This document shows, one piece after another, positions 1-10,649 of a stretch of DNA of 64,000 nucleotides; within the stretch, counting starts at the first letter, position 1, and each line of letters opens with the position of its first letter. The stretch covers positions 16,835,644 through 16,899,643 of the forward strand of contig NC_065548.1 in NCBI RefSeq assembly GCF_022605725.1, in the 5' to 3' direction. The notes beneath the pieces are model-generated. The model worked only from the letters and a program-made list of their open reading frames with translations, made no database searches and was not told the DNA's origin. The translations under genes and the position numbers were made by a program. This DNA is from Anthonomus grandis grandis (lineage: Eukaryota > Arthropoda > Insecta > Coleoptera > Curculionidae).

Positions 1-1930
1 CACTTGTGTATTCACTAAAAAAAAAAACAAAAAAGAAGCAGATAACGACACTACATGATAGAAGTCAAGGGTAGAAATTAGGTTAAAATTGGTAAAATTG
101 TTTTTTTTTATGAATTTTGGAATTGTTATGTCAAACAATTACTTCTCGATTAACCGAAGTGTTACATCTTGGCCGGTTATAGACGTTTGTGGAATAGCTA
201 AAATTTATAACGAAATTTTTTTTTAATTTTTATCAACTTGTTCTAATTTAATTTAGATAAATTTTTTAACAAATACCATGACAAATATAAACATCATTAC
301 AAAGTTCTTCCCTCATCTTGTTGACAATATTTTAGTAAGGTTCTTATTATTCTGATTCTCGCTCATCATCACTAGCTACTTTAATGAACGTTAAAATTAA
401 AAAAAAAAGAGTTTGAATTTTGGTCTGATCAGTTTAAATTTTATTGAATTGGCCCAATTCTTCTTAGACCTACGTGGATATAGTACACTCACTAACTCAC
501 GACATTCCTATGATATTATAAATTTTAGCAGGATTAGATGATGAAGAAATTTGTTACGTATTGCTTATTTTTACCAATATTACTATTTGTTAAATTAAAT
601 TTTATACGCTAATATTTAAATTGTGAGAAAATGTAAGATCTTCATCGCGAGGACATCTGGTGGTTCATCGTCATATTTATCTAGCCTCATCAAGAATTTC
701 TTTTTAGTGTACTATTTATAGTTTCTATAACTCCTGGCTTTTAAAACATATTTCAACAATTTATTAACAACTAAAAACTTACAATTGAACTGTTTAAATG
801 ATGACCTTTAACGTAAATAATTCGTAGTATGCAGTAGTAGTAAGTATGCATAATCTAAATGGATACGAGTGCTAAATTAGGTTTATTTATAGAAAAGTCG
901 TTTAAAGAGCCTCATTTTGCTTTATTTATGAGTTGATGTGTTTTTTCAAAGAATACACAAGAAGGCTATGATATAAAAAACATACTATAAAAGTTTAACA
1001 TGTTTTACAAAAACTTGTTCATCTATGTTTTCCGTTAAAATTAAAATTTAATGCCAAGTAAAGAACATGGTTTCTACAGAGAATAAATCCGGATGTTCTT
1101 TTATGGACTTTCGCAGAACCATCGAAAGGCTAAAGGGAAATTTATGGCAACACGAAAGTAGAGCGAGTAAGATACGGGGTTACGAGGTTTTCTGTGTATG
1201 GAGTGGATGATCAATAATTTAAATGTTAATGCACGCTAAGAAATGGATATATTATGATTTCGCTAAATATCTATATAAATATCAATTTTTGTTGCTAAAC
1301 TAGAATTTTTTTAGTAATTTAAAACGATGCTATAAAATGTAATTATAATAAGCTATAGAGCGAATCTCAAAATTCTTCTATAATTTAATAAAATTTTATA
1401 TTACATTTTTGAATTCTTGCAAGGCTTGTTCCGTTTTATGGATTTATGAAACTATATTATTACTTTAAATATAAATTTGTGCATTAAGATTTAAATATTT
1501 TTTTAAAATAATTTTTTTTAGGCTTAATCTAGTTACTATCAATTTTCTATAGAAAAATAAGACAATTTTTTTTTAATTATTTTTACAAATTCATTAAAAT
1601 ATGAAGTATAACAACATACTCAGTATTTAATATCATTATTTCCTCGTTAGTCAAACATCCAGCGATGGATTTGCTGGTAAGTAAGAATGCTAAGAACGCA
1701 GCATCACAGAGCTAGGACACGGTATGTATGTGAACTAGGATTCCAGACATCCGAATGCCCTGAAGTAAACTATGCAATTTTCATTTGAAATCTGTTAGCA
1801 TTCCGGAACTTTTGCTTTAGTCGTGAATATGCATTAATTTTCCCAAAAACGGAATGAAAACGGAGTAGAAAATGTTTAGTTTATTATTTTTGGACGTAAA
1901 TTAGATTTTATAATTAATTAACATTTTAAC
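1..1930. other. Intronic AT-rich DNA, no gene recognised
   Basis: I see no open frame with recognisable homology and no clear repeat structure. If the CASK gene continues leftwards, this is part of its next intron. Confidence 0.5.
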
Positions 1931-1934
1931 AAAT

Positions 1935-2515
1935 TAATAAAAGGTTTTCAAAAATACAGCCTCAATTTCTTTTTACTTTTATTTGTGATGGTATGACGTT
2001 TCGTCCTGGATTTAAGACTTCTTCAGATGGCTATTAAGAAAATACAAATGATAGAATTAAAAGTTTTTGAAAATTACAACAAAATATGAACCTAGAATAC
2101 AAATAAATAAATAAACAAAGCAACACGTTTAAAATGTTCAGTACAGGTTTTGTGACATAAAATATCTGCAAAAGAAAACTTACAATTAAACTATAGTATC
2201 AGTGTCGACATCTATCAGTCATATACATGTACGTGTATAAAGAACAAAAACATGAACCTTAAGGATCAAATACTTAAAACCTGCATTTGGAGAAGGATCT
2301 GGAACATTTTTTGTGTTTAGGATTATTCAAATTTTTATTTTAATAAAATTAGCAGTAATATAACTAATAATTTTTGTTGAATAGTTTTTTTTGGTTATTT
2401 ATTATTATTGAGAATAAACTGTTTATTAACATTTTTCTACTTGGTTATATACCACGACTGTAGAAGTAATCTTTTATAAAGGTTACTCTCTTTATGAAGT
2501 ATCGTAACAATGTTA
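1935..2515 (+). repeat. Dispersed repeat, copy 1 (uninterrupted)
   Basis: The whole stretch aligns with the reverse complement of 12165-12028 followed by 10588-10105. It includes a shared head (the TGACGTTTCGTC region near 1994-2005), a middle (ATTAAACTATAG near 2190), a block CTGCATTTGGAGAAG near 2282 and a tail (GTAATCTTTTATAAAG near 2465). It has no coding capacity. The minus strand at 1999-2026 carries a hammerhead-like core: CTGAAGA, a 5-bp stem, then GAAA. This copy is the empty site that defines the LINE insertion in copy 2. The family could not be named; a Penelope-type origin is possible because such elements carry hammerhead motifs, but no Penelope RT is visible. Confidence 0.7.
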
Positions 2516-3119
2516 AAGTTAAACGTATGCCCCGTGTTTGTTGTGTTGGTTGAGCCTTTTGTGACTGAGATGTTGACCAATATAAGAAGTAGGTATCTGA
2601 CAAGAAAGATAATTAACTTTATAAACCACATTACTCTTATTCATAAGAGGAATGGGGTCTGTCTAAGAAAATTTTTACTAGATCACTTCTCCATTTCTTG
2701 CTATGTTGTTCTGGTTATATTATTAGTTTGAGGTATCAAAACTGAACACAGAAAATTGAAAAATAAATTGAATTATAAAAATAAAATCTTCCAGAGGAAT
2801 CACGGATTCAACCCTATGAAAATTTTCTCTTATGTAATTTATTAAAAAGTCAATAAGTGTATAGGGAAACCACATCTAATAAAATTAACTGAAAACCTGA
2901 ATAGTTTTAAAAGTTCTTTTTTTTAAGATTAGTTACAAGTTCAAGGGAATTTGTTATTGTATATGGCAAGCTAAGAGTAAGGGGTTTAAGTAACTTGCTG
3001 TTAAAAATATGCTGTTAACTTATATGTGGGACAGTAAGTTGTAGAAACCACAAGTCGTAGAGGCATATCATGCTTATAACCTTAATGAGCCGATACATTT
3101 TAGCATGTACACTTTTGTA

Positions 3120-3942
3120 CAGGGTGTCTCATTAAGAATGTTCCTCGGCTGTATCTCAGGTCCTAATAATCGAAGAGCGTTGAAAAAAAAATAGTATAAA
3201 AGTGGCCAAGAAAAAATAGCTGGAAAATATTTTGTTCAATCGCTAGAGGGCGTTCTAGCTACTTAAAAACTTTAAAGTCTATTTTTTCCAAAAAACCTTT
3301 AATAACTTGCATCCCAAAATATTATCGAAATCATCTACAAAGTATTCCAGACAAAAATGTTTCGACAACCATTTCTGTCAAATGTCAAATAAAGTGGTGG
3401 GGAGAGTTTCTATCTTAAATGGGAAAAATTGTAAGAAGTAGGCTTTGGCTTCACCGATTTTTTTAAAACAACTTTAATTTAAAAGCTCTTTTATTGCTTT
3501 ATTTTTCTATCAAAAAGATATTATTGGAAAATTTTCTCAAAACCCGCTAGGAAGCGTCTACTTCTAACTTACGCTATTCGACTGATTATTTTAAGAAACT
3601 TAAATGCAACCATGTGTGTTTTTTTACGGTATTAAGAGCGGAGAACATAGCTTAATAATTTAGTAGAAACCGCATTTTGATATCACGTCTCTAACTAAAG
3701 TTACAAAAGAAAATGTGTTCATTAGAAAGTAAAATCATCAAATATGGTCGTTAAGTTCTATTTACCAGCTGGGTTAAAAAAACTGGTGTCTAAATGAATC
3801 TTTGTGTAGAGAAACAATCTTGGTATACCAGCTTTTTAGAAATTCCGGTAGGTGGCGTTTTTTTATACACTTAATAAATCAGGTAATAAATCAATGTTTA
3901 TGAGAAAACTAGGAAAACTATGCATAGGAGCGTTTTACATAT
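3120..3942 (+). repeat. Left long terminal inverted repeat
   Basis: Inverted copy of 5545-6376. Shared landmarks include CCTCGGCTGTATCTCAGG at the outer end, the GTGGTGGGGAG block and CTATGCATAGGAGCG at the inner end. Confidence 0.85.
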
Positions 3943-4087
3943 TTATCAACGTCGACGCGTCATTGTAACACGACAAAAATATTTCGATAGTTTTGGCACT
4001 TGGTACCGATTAAACTGAAAACAGATAAAAATCTTGCTTATTTTAAGTGGAATAAAAAAATAATATTATTTTAATTCCTACACTAAT

Positions 4088-5225
4088 CTAATGCCTGCCG
4101 AGAAGCTCGAATTGTCGTCCGTCTTGTTCTATACAATTTTGAACTCTTCGTCGGGTTGATTCCACGGCTGCCTCTATTTCTGCGGCTGGTAAACTTCGAA
4201 TAGCGCCCCTTATTCGCTGTTTCATATTTTCTCTATTGGTAGGAATCGAAAAAAATATAATGGCTTTTATTCTACCCCATACATAAAAGTCAAGGCAGGT
4301 TAAATCTGGCGATCTGCAAGTATATGCAATGTAATCTAATCATGTTTCTATAACGATAAAATTACCTTGCCGGCCAAGGGAAAAAGCTACCTCTGCCAAT
4401 CCACCGATCAGGGTACCGCTGATCAAAGAACGTTCGCACTTGTACCGCGAAACGAGCCGGGCATCCGTCATGTTGTAGCAACATGTTGGCTCTTATAACC
4501 AGAGGCACCTCTTCTAATAATGCTGGAAGCTCATTTCTTAAAAATCCAAGATATCGTTCTCCAGTTAGGCTCTCATCAAATAAAAATGGACCTATAACCT
4601 GAGATCCTATTACACCGCACCAGACATTAACACTCCACCTTCCCTGATGCTGGATCTCGCGCATTCAACGAGGGTTAGTTTCAGACCAATAGTGCATATT
4701 ATGTCTGTTAACTCCTCCGTCACTATTGCACGTTGCTTCAACTGTCCATAAAATTTCGTTGAGAAAATTTAGATTTTCGAGCAACATATTCTCCATCCAA
4801 TGACATTAATCTAGTCTTCTGTCATAGTCTTCTAGATTTAATGCCTGGTGGAGTACTACATGGAATGGATGAAATTTATATACAAAAAAATTAAATTAAA
4901 AAATTAATCTAGGCACTTATTTTTGAAAAATTATGTTATACCTGTGTTCCTGCAAAATTCTGTGAACCGCAGAACGAGGTATGCCTAAATCGCCTGAAAT
5001 AGTTCTGATGCTTAAGTGACACCTGCGACCTTGTCTACGGTAGGTTAGATAGACTACACTACCTGTTGTCCGAAAACGACGGGCCAAACGAAGAAATATG
5101 CCTCTACTTAGATGCTGGTTTTGAGGAAAACGTTGATCATACAGCCTTGCAGCTATAGTAGCATTTTCAAAACATTCATAAAAAATGTTGATAACATTTA
5201 CCGACTCTCGCAAAGACAGACACAT
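4088..5225 (-). pseudogene. Tc1/mariner-type transposase, broken
   Basis: This is the remnant of a DDE transposase that would cut and paste the surrounding element. The N-terminal part (5225-4917) is a helix-turn-helix region with GRRCHLSIRTISGDLGI and IPRSAVHRIL, typical of DNA binding in this superfamily. The segment 4916-4665 still reads as transposase (NLEDYDRRL-like, then WSETNPRW-like) but in shifting frames. The segment 4664-4362 has WSVNVWCGVIGSQVIGPFLF, with LLQHDGCPAR at the second catalytic aspartate and RYPDRWIGRGSFFPWPAR before the third. The last part (4361-4088, ending GRQFELLGRH) needs further frame changes. At least two frameshifts are required, so no active protein is made. 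It lies centrally between the long inverted repeats. It is clearly a member of the superfamily; the exact family is unassigned. Confidence 0.8.
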
Positions 5226-5544
5226 TTTAAATTAAAGTCAAAGAATAAACTCTGATCGAAATAAATAACTAAATTTATAGCACCACCGAAAACTTTTAAG
5301 CAGGTGTCACAGAGTTGTTACCGGCCATGGTTTTTGTTTTTTAAACAAATGCAAAGCCAACTTATTATTAAAATTGGCATAATTTAATTACCTATTTATT
5401 TATACTCGAATAAACTGCTAACCGATAGTCTTATATAAACTTTAATTTTTAGTAATATGTTGCTGTATTTTTTTCAATATTATTCTTTTAGTTTATTTTA
5501 GCACATCATGTGGTATTATTTATTGCTACGTTGTCCAAAAATTT

Positions 5545-6376
5545 AAAACGTTCCTATGCATAGTTTTCCCATACTGAATAGATTTATTCCCGCTGAAACT
5601 CCTTTAAAAAGAAGTGTATAAATAAACACAACCTTCCGGAATTTCTAAAAAGCTGGTATACCAAGATTGTTTCTTTACACAAAGATTCATTTAGACACCA
5701 GTTTTTTTAACCCGGCTGGTAAATAGAACTTAACGACCATATTTGATGTTTTCACTTTCTAATAAACACATTTTTTGTTGTAACTTTAGTTAGAGACGTG
5801 ATATCAAAATGTGGTTTTTACTAAATTATTAAGCTTTGTTCTCCGCTCTTAATACCGTAAAAAAACATACATGGTTGCATTTGAGTTTCTTAAAATAATC
5901 AGTCGAATAGCGTAAGTTAGAAGTAGACGCCCCCTAGCGGGTTTTAGGAAAATTTTCCAATAATATCTTTTTGGTAGAAAAATAAAGCAATAAAAGAGCT
6001 TTTAAATAAAAATTGTTTTTAAAAAATCCGTGCAGCCAAAGCCTACTTCTTACTATTTTTCTCATTTAAGGTAGAAACGCTCCCCACCACTTTATTTGAC
6101 ATTTGACAGAAATGGTTGTCAAAACATTTTTGTCAGGAATACTTTGTAGATTATTTCGATAATATTTTGGGATGCAAGTTATTTAAGGTTTTTTGGAAAA
6201 AATAGACTTTAAAGTTTTTAAGTAGCTAGAACGCTCTCTAGCGGTTGACCAATGAACTTCAAAATATTTTCCAGCTATTTTTTTTGGGCCACTCTTATAC
6301 TTAATTTTTTTTTCAACGCTCTACGATTATTGGGGCCTGAGATACAGCCGAGGAACATTCTTAATGGGACACCCTG
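5545..6376 (-). repeat. Right long terminal inverted repeat
   Basis: Inverted copy of 3120-3942, ending in ACACCCTG at the TA target site. Confidence 0.85.
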
Positions 6377-6639
6377 TACATATGTTGTACAACTTACCAA
6401 ATACATGATAAATAGGACCATGCCTCGATTATAGAGAACCGTTTACACAAGTTCATCATAAGATAGAACCTGTGTGGCATAGTCCTTCAAAAACCTTAAA
6501 AGTAAAAAAAGATTTTCTTAATAAATCGTATCATATGTTAAGTAATCATATATCTTAAGTAATCGAGTATCATATTTAAGTATTTAAGTAAGGCAAAACA
6601 GGCGGGGTTCTGGATATGCAGGAAAGGTAAAATAATTAA

Positions 6640-7198
6640 TATTTATAACAATAATAACTAGACGGCAATAGAAGATCGAGCGGCTCAGGTCTTTTAATTT
6701 TTATTATAGATTAAGTATTGTTTTTTGAGAATCAAGCAGTTTATTTTTTGAATATATTTTTTAAATGCAGTAAACGGAAAACTTTTGCAATTAGCCGGAA
6801 GTCTATTCCAAAGTTGAGAGGCGACAAAAACAAAAGATTTTTGAAAATTTGCTGTTCTATGTTGTGGTATTCTAAATAAATTTATAAATCTAGTGTTATG
6901 CTCATGAAGAAAATTTGTAAAATTGTTAGGTAAATATAATTTTAGCTCCTTAGGTTTTATAACTTTATACACGAAAGAATACATGTGATATTTTCTACGA
7001 TATTTAGAATTAAGTTATTGTTTAAATAAGGAGAAATGTGACTTCTAAATGGAATTTTGTAAGAAAAACGCATACAACAATTCTGAAGTTTTTGTATTGA
7101 GTAAGCGGAGTCTTCAGTCAATGAATCCGAATATACCATATCACAATAATCAAATAAGGATAAAACAAGTGTGTTACATAAAAAATATTTACTTTTAG
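6640..7198 (-). mobile_element. LINE B, 3' part (reverse-transcriptase C-terminus)
   Basis: Read on the minus strand, this encodes the region after the RT domain of a CR1/jockey-like LINE. It has CNTLVLSLFDYCDMVYSDSL, then SIQKLQNCCMRF, HISPYL and a terminal QLWNRLPANCKSF block. A frame break lies near 6980. The 5' continuation is at 9974-10120, on the far side of the gypsy insertion. Removing 7199-9973 and one TTAG joins the two LINE pieces in frame, which confirms the nesting. It is not functional: truncated, with frame breaks. Confidence 0.75.
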
Positions 7199-7536
7199 TG
7201 TAGACCGTCGTAGGTCGAGGTGCTATTATTTAAATAAAACACCCCTTTCAATAAAACACGAAATATATTTTAAAACGACTGTTTCTAACAAAGATAAGAA
7301 GGGAACTACCATTATATTTTTTTTAAAGATCATTTTACAAGAACTGTAGAACAAAGAAATCACTGTATTATACAAAAATAAAAGAAGTGCTGAATATTAA
7401 ATACGCTAGACCCTCAGCCGTGAGTGTTTACATTATCGGCATTGGGATAAAGAAAATAATTACTGTGGCGGTCTCCTAATCGTCGGAGTCGAAAAGATTG
7501 ATGTATTGATAATGGTTCTTGGGTGATATGACCACA
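7199..7536 (-). repeat. 3' LTR of the gypsy-type element
   Basis: The terminus TGTGGTCATATC at 7536 (minus strand) is repeated at 9973, and the other end is TG/CA-bounded at 7199. The length is 338 bp. A chance 88-codon minus-strand frame starts at 7680 and runs into the LTR as far as 7414; it has no homology I recognise. Confidence 0.85.
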
Positions 7537-7626
7537 CGGCCATCCTGCAGCCCTTACGTCCTCGTAAGGATTCGGTAAAAGAAGAATTATATACATAAAT
7601 AGAAGAGGTTGCCAGAATTTTTGCCA

Positions 7627-7934
7627 GAGGTGGCGATCACTTTTGTCTGAGATAACGATAAACTTTACTTGAGATAGCAATGGATTTTACTTGAAATGGC
7701 GATCAGTTTTGCCTGAGATGGCGATAAGTTTTGCCTGAGCTGGCGATCAGTTTTACCTAAGATGGCGATCAGTTTTGCCTAAAATGGCGATCAATTTTGG
7801 CTGAGATCGCGATCAATTTTACCTAAGATGGCGATCAATTTTGCCTAAGATGGCGATCAGTCTTACCTAAGATGGCGATCAATTTTGCCTCAGATGGCGA
7901 TCAATTTTGCCTAAGATGGCAATCAGTTTTGCCT
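7627..7934. repeat. Tandem array, fourteen 22-bp units
   Basis: The consensus unit on the plus strand is close to AAGATGGCGATC followed by AATTTTGCCT. Fourteen units of exactly 22 bp fit without a length change. Units at the left end (7627-7692) are the most diverged and the middle and right ones the most alike. The array lies in the 3' untranslated part of the gypsy element. Because 22 is not a multiple of 3, it is not coding. Confidence 0.9.
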
Positions 7935-7980
7935 AAGGTGTGTTAAGCAAGATACGATTAAGATTGACTATGGATTTACC

Positions 7981-9944
7981 TTAACTTTTTTGAATTTCAA
8001 ACGGCTTGATGTTTTCCAAGCAAACTGTTCCCTCGTAAGGTCTTTGTGATGTTTCTGTGTGAATGTCCTCTTTGACACGATACCTATCAATCGGCAATAC
8101 CTCGATAATTCGAAAGGATCCTCTAAATTTTGGAAGTAACTTTTTACTTTTGTTATTGACCGGAAAACTAGTAACTTTTGTCATCACTAAGTCCCCAACT
8201 GAGAAGAACTGAGGTGGAGATCTTTTCTTGTTGAATGTTAGGTTTTGTTTCATTCGATTTTCATCCAGATTTTTGGCGGCTATTTTTCGACTTTTAGTAA
8301 CATCTAAAGGTTCTTCGTCAGATATGGCATGTAGATCACAGTCAGTTTTAAGATTAAACCCAAACAAAAGTTCTGAGGGTAAGTAGGTGAACTTGGAGAA
8401 TCCGTCCACAATCACCAGAAGATATTTATTGCCATTTTCTGTTTCTATCAACGGACCTAAGTGGTCTATGTGAAGAGTGTGGTATGGCCTAGCATACTTG
8501 GGTATGGAATGAAGATAACCTGGTCGTTTACCGCTATGCTCCTTATGATAGAGACAGTGTAGACAAGCACCGATATATTTCTTAACAAATCGGTTCATTT
8601 TTAGAAACCAGTATGAACGTTTGATTCTATCAATGGTTTTATCAAAAGAAAAATGACCAATATCGTCATGATTAGCCTTAACGATTTGCCACCTACATAG
8701 TTTGGGGACTACTATTCTGAGACCGAATGGAGTTATTCGGAATAACTTGTTTCCTCAAAGATCGAAATGATCAAAAATTTCTTTTTTATTTTCATTGTCA
8801 CCGCTTGATAAAATTTCTTTAATTTCTTTTATGTCCTTATCAGAGTCTTGTGCCTCTCGTAAATAATCATTTTCTGTTATAAGCTGTACTTGTTTTGTAT
8901 TAACTTCTATATTATTTTGAAAGTTACGGCTTAATGCATCGACATGCTGCATTTGAGAACCTGACACATTTGAAAATTAAAATCTTGAAGAAAAAGAATC
9001 CAATGCGCAATGCGTGGAATAATTGTTCGTTTATTCCAGGCATTTTTAACTGCGTTGCAGTCCGTAAAAATAGTAAATTCATTTCCCATTAGATAAAATC
9101 GAAATTTTTCAAGAGTTTTAACGATTGCTAATAGCTCTAGCTCAAAGGAATGATAGTTTTTTTCTAAGTCAATTGTTTGCTTACTGAAAAATGCTACAGG
9201 GTGTTCAAGGCCATTTTCTTTTTGCACGAGGATACCAGCAAATTCATCCCTACTAGCATCCGTATAAACTATTATGGGTAATTGCGGATTAAAAAGTGCC
9301 AAGATCGGTTTTGAAGTTATTTGTTCTTTTAAACTATGTACAATTTTGGAGTCCAAGACCATTTTGAATTTTTCTTAAAAAGAAAGAGAATAAAAATAAA
9401 TTTAAATATATTTAAATAAAAAGGTGCTGATATACGAGCAAAGTCTTTAAATCGATAAATTATGTAAATAATAAATTGGCGGAAGTATCCCACCAAGCCT
9501 AGAAATTGATGTTGACTTTTGGGATAAGGAAAGTTTGAAACCGAAAGTATTTTTGAATCAGAGGGTGATATTTTATTAAAACTTATTTCATAACCTAAAT
9601 AATTAAGTTTTTCTAGCAAAAAGAAAGACTTTTTTAATTTGATAGTTAAACCATAATTTTTTACAATTTCTAGTACTTTGCTCAAAATTTCAACACCTTC
9701 ATAAATTGTTTTGGAGGGGATCAGCAGATCATCTAAATATGGTACCACCTTATAGCAACGAAGAGGAGAAAATATTTCATTCATAAACTGTTGAAACACC
9801 GAAGGAGCATTACATAGTCCAAAAGGGACTATCAAGTATTCGTAATGTCCTTCGGGTGTTGCAAAAGCTGTTTAAGGAATAGATTCGTTACTTATAGGGA
9901 TCTGATGATACCCCGAAGCCAAATCTAAACTTGTAAAATATTTA
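7981..9944 (-). pseudogene. pol: Gypsy-type pol remnant: RT, RNase H, integrase
   Basis: Described as a broken polyprotein gene on the minus strand. RT starts abruptly near 9944 with YFTSLDLASGYHQI. An in-frame stop follows near 9870, then FGLCNAPSVFQQFM and the catalytic YLDD box near 9735. RNase H (about 9310-8990) has YTDAS, an HSFELELLAI segment and FTDC, so its acidic residues are present. A small insertion of low-complexity sequence separates RT from RNase H. The integrase zinc region (HDDIGH, then CLHC) is present across a stop near 8755. The first catalytic aspartate is in HIDHLGP. Sequence then jumps from FSKFTYL to PSELLFG at about 8385, so the second aspartate and the glutamate of the DDE triad are missing. 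It cannot be active. Confidence 0.85.
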
Positions 9945-9973
9945 GATAATGGTTCTTGGGTGATATGACCACA
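9945..9973 (-). repeat. 29-bp remnant of the 5' LTR
   Basis: Identical to 7508-7536, the outermost 29 bp of the 3' LTR. It abuts RT coding sequence directly, which marks the deletion breakpoint. Confidence 0.85.
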
Positions 9974-10120
9974 TTAGGAGGTAAATGATTTTTTAAGCCG
10001 TAAAGTTTTCTTAAGCGCATGTATGCAATTTTGAGCTTATTCTTTATATGTGTTTGAAATGAAATAAGTCATCAAGGTATACTCCTAAGTTTTTGACCTC
10101 TCGTACTAGTTCTGTAACGT
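9974..10120 (-). mobile_element. LINE B, 5' piece (RT region)
   Basis: The minus strand encodes VREVKNLGVYLDDLFHFK and, after a one-base frame change, LKIAYMRLRKLYGLKNHL. This is the segment just before the piece at 7198 in CR1/jockey-like RTs. The left boundary is the TTAG duplication of the gypsy insertion. The right side abuts the dispersed repeat copy 2. Confidence 0.65.
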
Positions 10121-10587
10121 TAACGTTACGATTCTTCATAATCTTTATAAAATATTACTTCTAGAATCCTGTTATATAAACAAGTACAAAAATATTACTA
10201 AAAAGGGTGACCAGCAAAATATTTTGCAAAATTATATCCTAAAATCTATCCTTATAATCTTAAACACAAGAATTGTTCCGTGTGTAATCTACTTGTTTCT
10301 TCTCCAAATGCAGGTTTTAAGTATTTGATTTAGAAAAATATTTCTGTCTTTTTTTGTTATTTATATACTTTTTTTTTTTTATATACGTACATGTACATAA
10401 CTAATAGATGTCAAGACTAATACTATAGTTTAATTTTAAGTTTTTTTTTGTGGATTTTTTACGTGAAAAGATCCATACTGAATGTTTTATGCTTCTGGTT
10501 AACTTTGTATTCCTTGTTAAATATTTTAAGTTCTGTAATTATATAACCGTAGCTTTGTTTGCGTATTTGTTTGTATCCTAGGTTCGT

Positions 10588-10588
<1 letters not shown>
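10105..10588 (-). repeat. Dispersed repeat, copy 2 (second part)
   Basis: Aligns, inverted, with about 2083-2515 of copy 1. The match includes the CTATAGTTTAAT, CTTCTCCAAATGCAG and GTAATATTTTATAAAG-like landmarks. It is separated from the first part (12028-12165) by a LINE insertion. Confidence 0.7.

Positions 10589-10649
<61 letters not shown>

Larger units (their letters stand above)
3120..6376 (-). mobile_element. Tc1/mariner-type transposon with ~0.8-kb inverted repeats
   Basis: The element begins CAGGGTGTCTCATTAAG at 3120 and ends with its inverted counterpart at 6376. Each end is flanked by TA (3118-3119 and 6377-6378), the expected target duplication. The two ends are inverted copies of each other for about 820 bp (3120-3942 and 5545-6376). 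That is far longer than the ~30-bp ends of classical mariners. The core between them carries a broken transposase on the minus strand. The arms differ by scattered substitutions and small indels, so the insertion is old. Confidence 0.85.
7199..9973 (-). mobile_element. Gypsy-type LTR retrotransposon, internally deleted, nested in LINE B
   Basis: The element is bounded by TTAG target duplications at 7195-7198 and 9974-9977. On the minus strand it starts TGTGGTCATATCACCC and ends GGTCTACA. The 3' LTR (7199-7536) is complete. Only 29 bp of the 5' LTR remain (9945-9973), joined directly to the middle of the RT. A deletion has therefore removed the rest of that LTR, the primer-binding site, gag, protease and the start of RT. 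The order RT, RNase H, integrase is that of Ty3/gypsy elements. A 22-bp tandem array lies between integrase and the 3' LTR. Confidence 0.85.

Noticed and set aside
2437..2731. Overlapping small frames on both strands
   Set aside because: No recognisable motif; partly inside the dispersed repeat, whose second copy does not keep the frames.
7627..7934. Regular repeats that could suggest a CRISPR-like array
   Set aside because: The units are contiguous 22-bp tandem copies without unique spacers, inside a retrotransposon in eukaryotic DNA.
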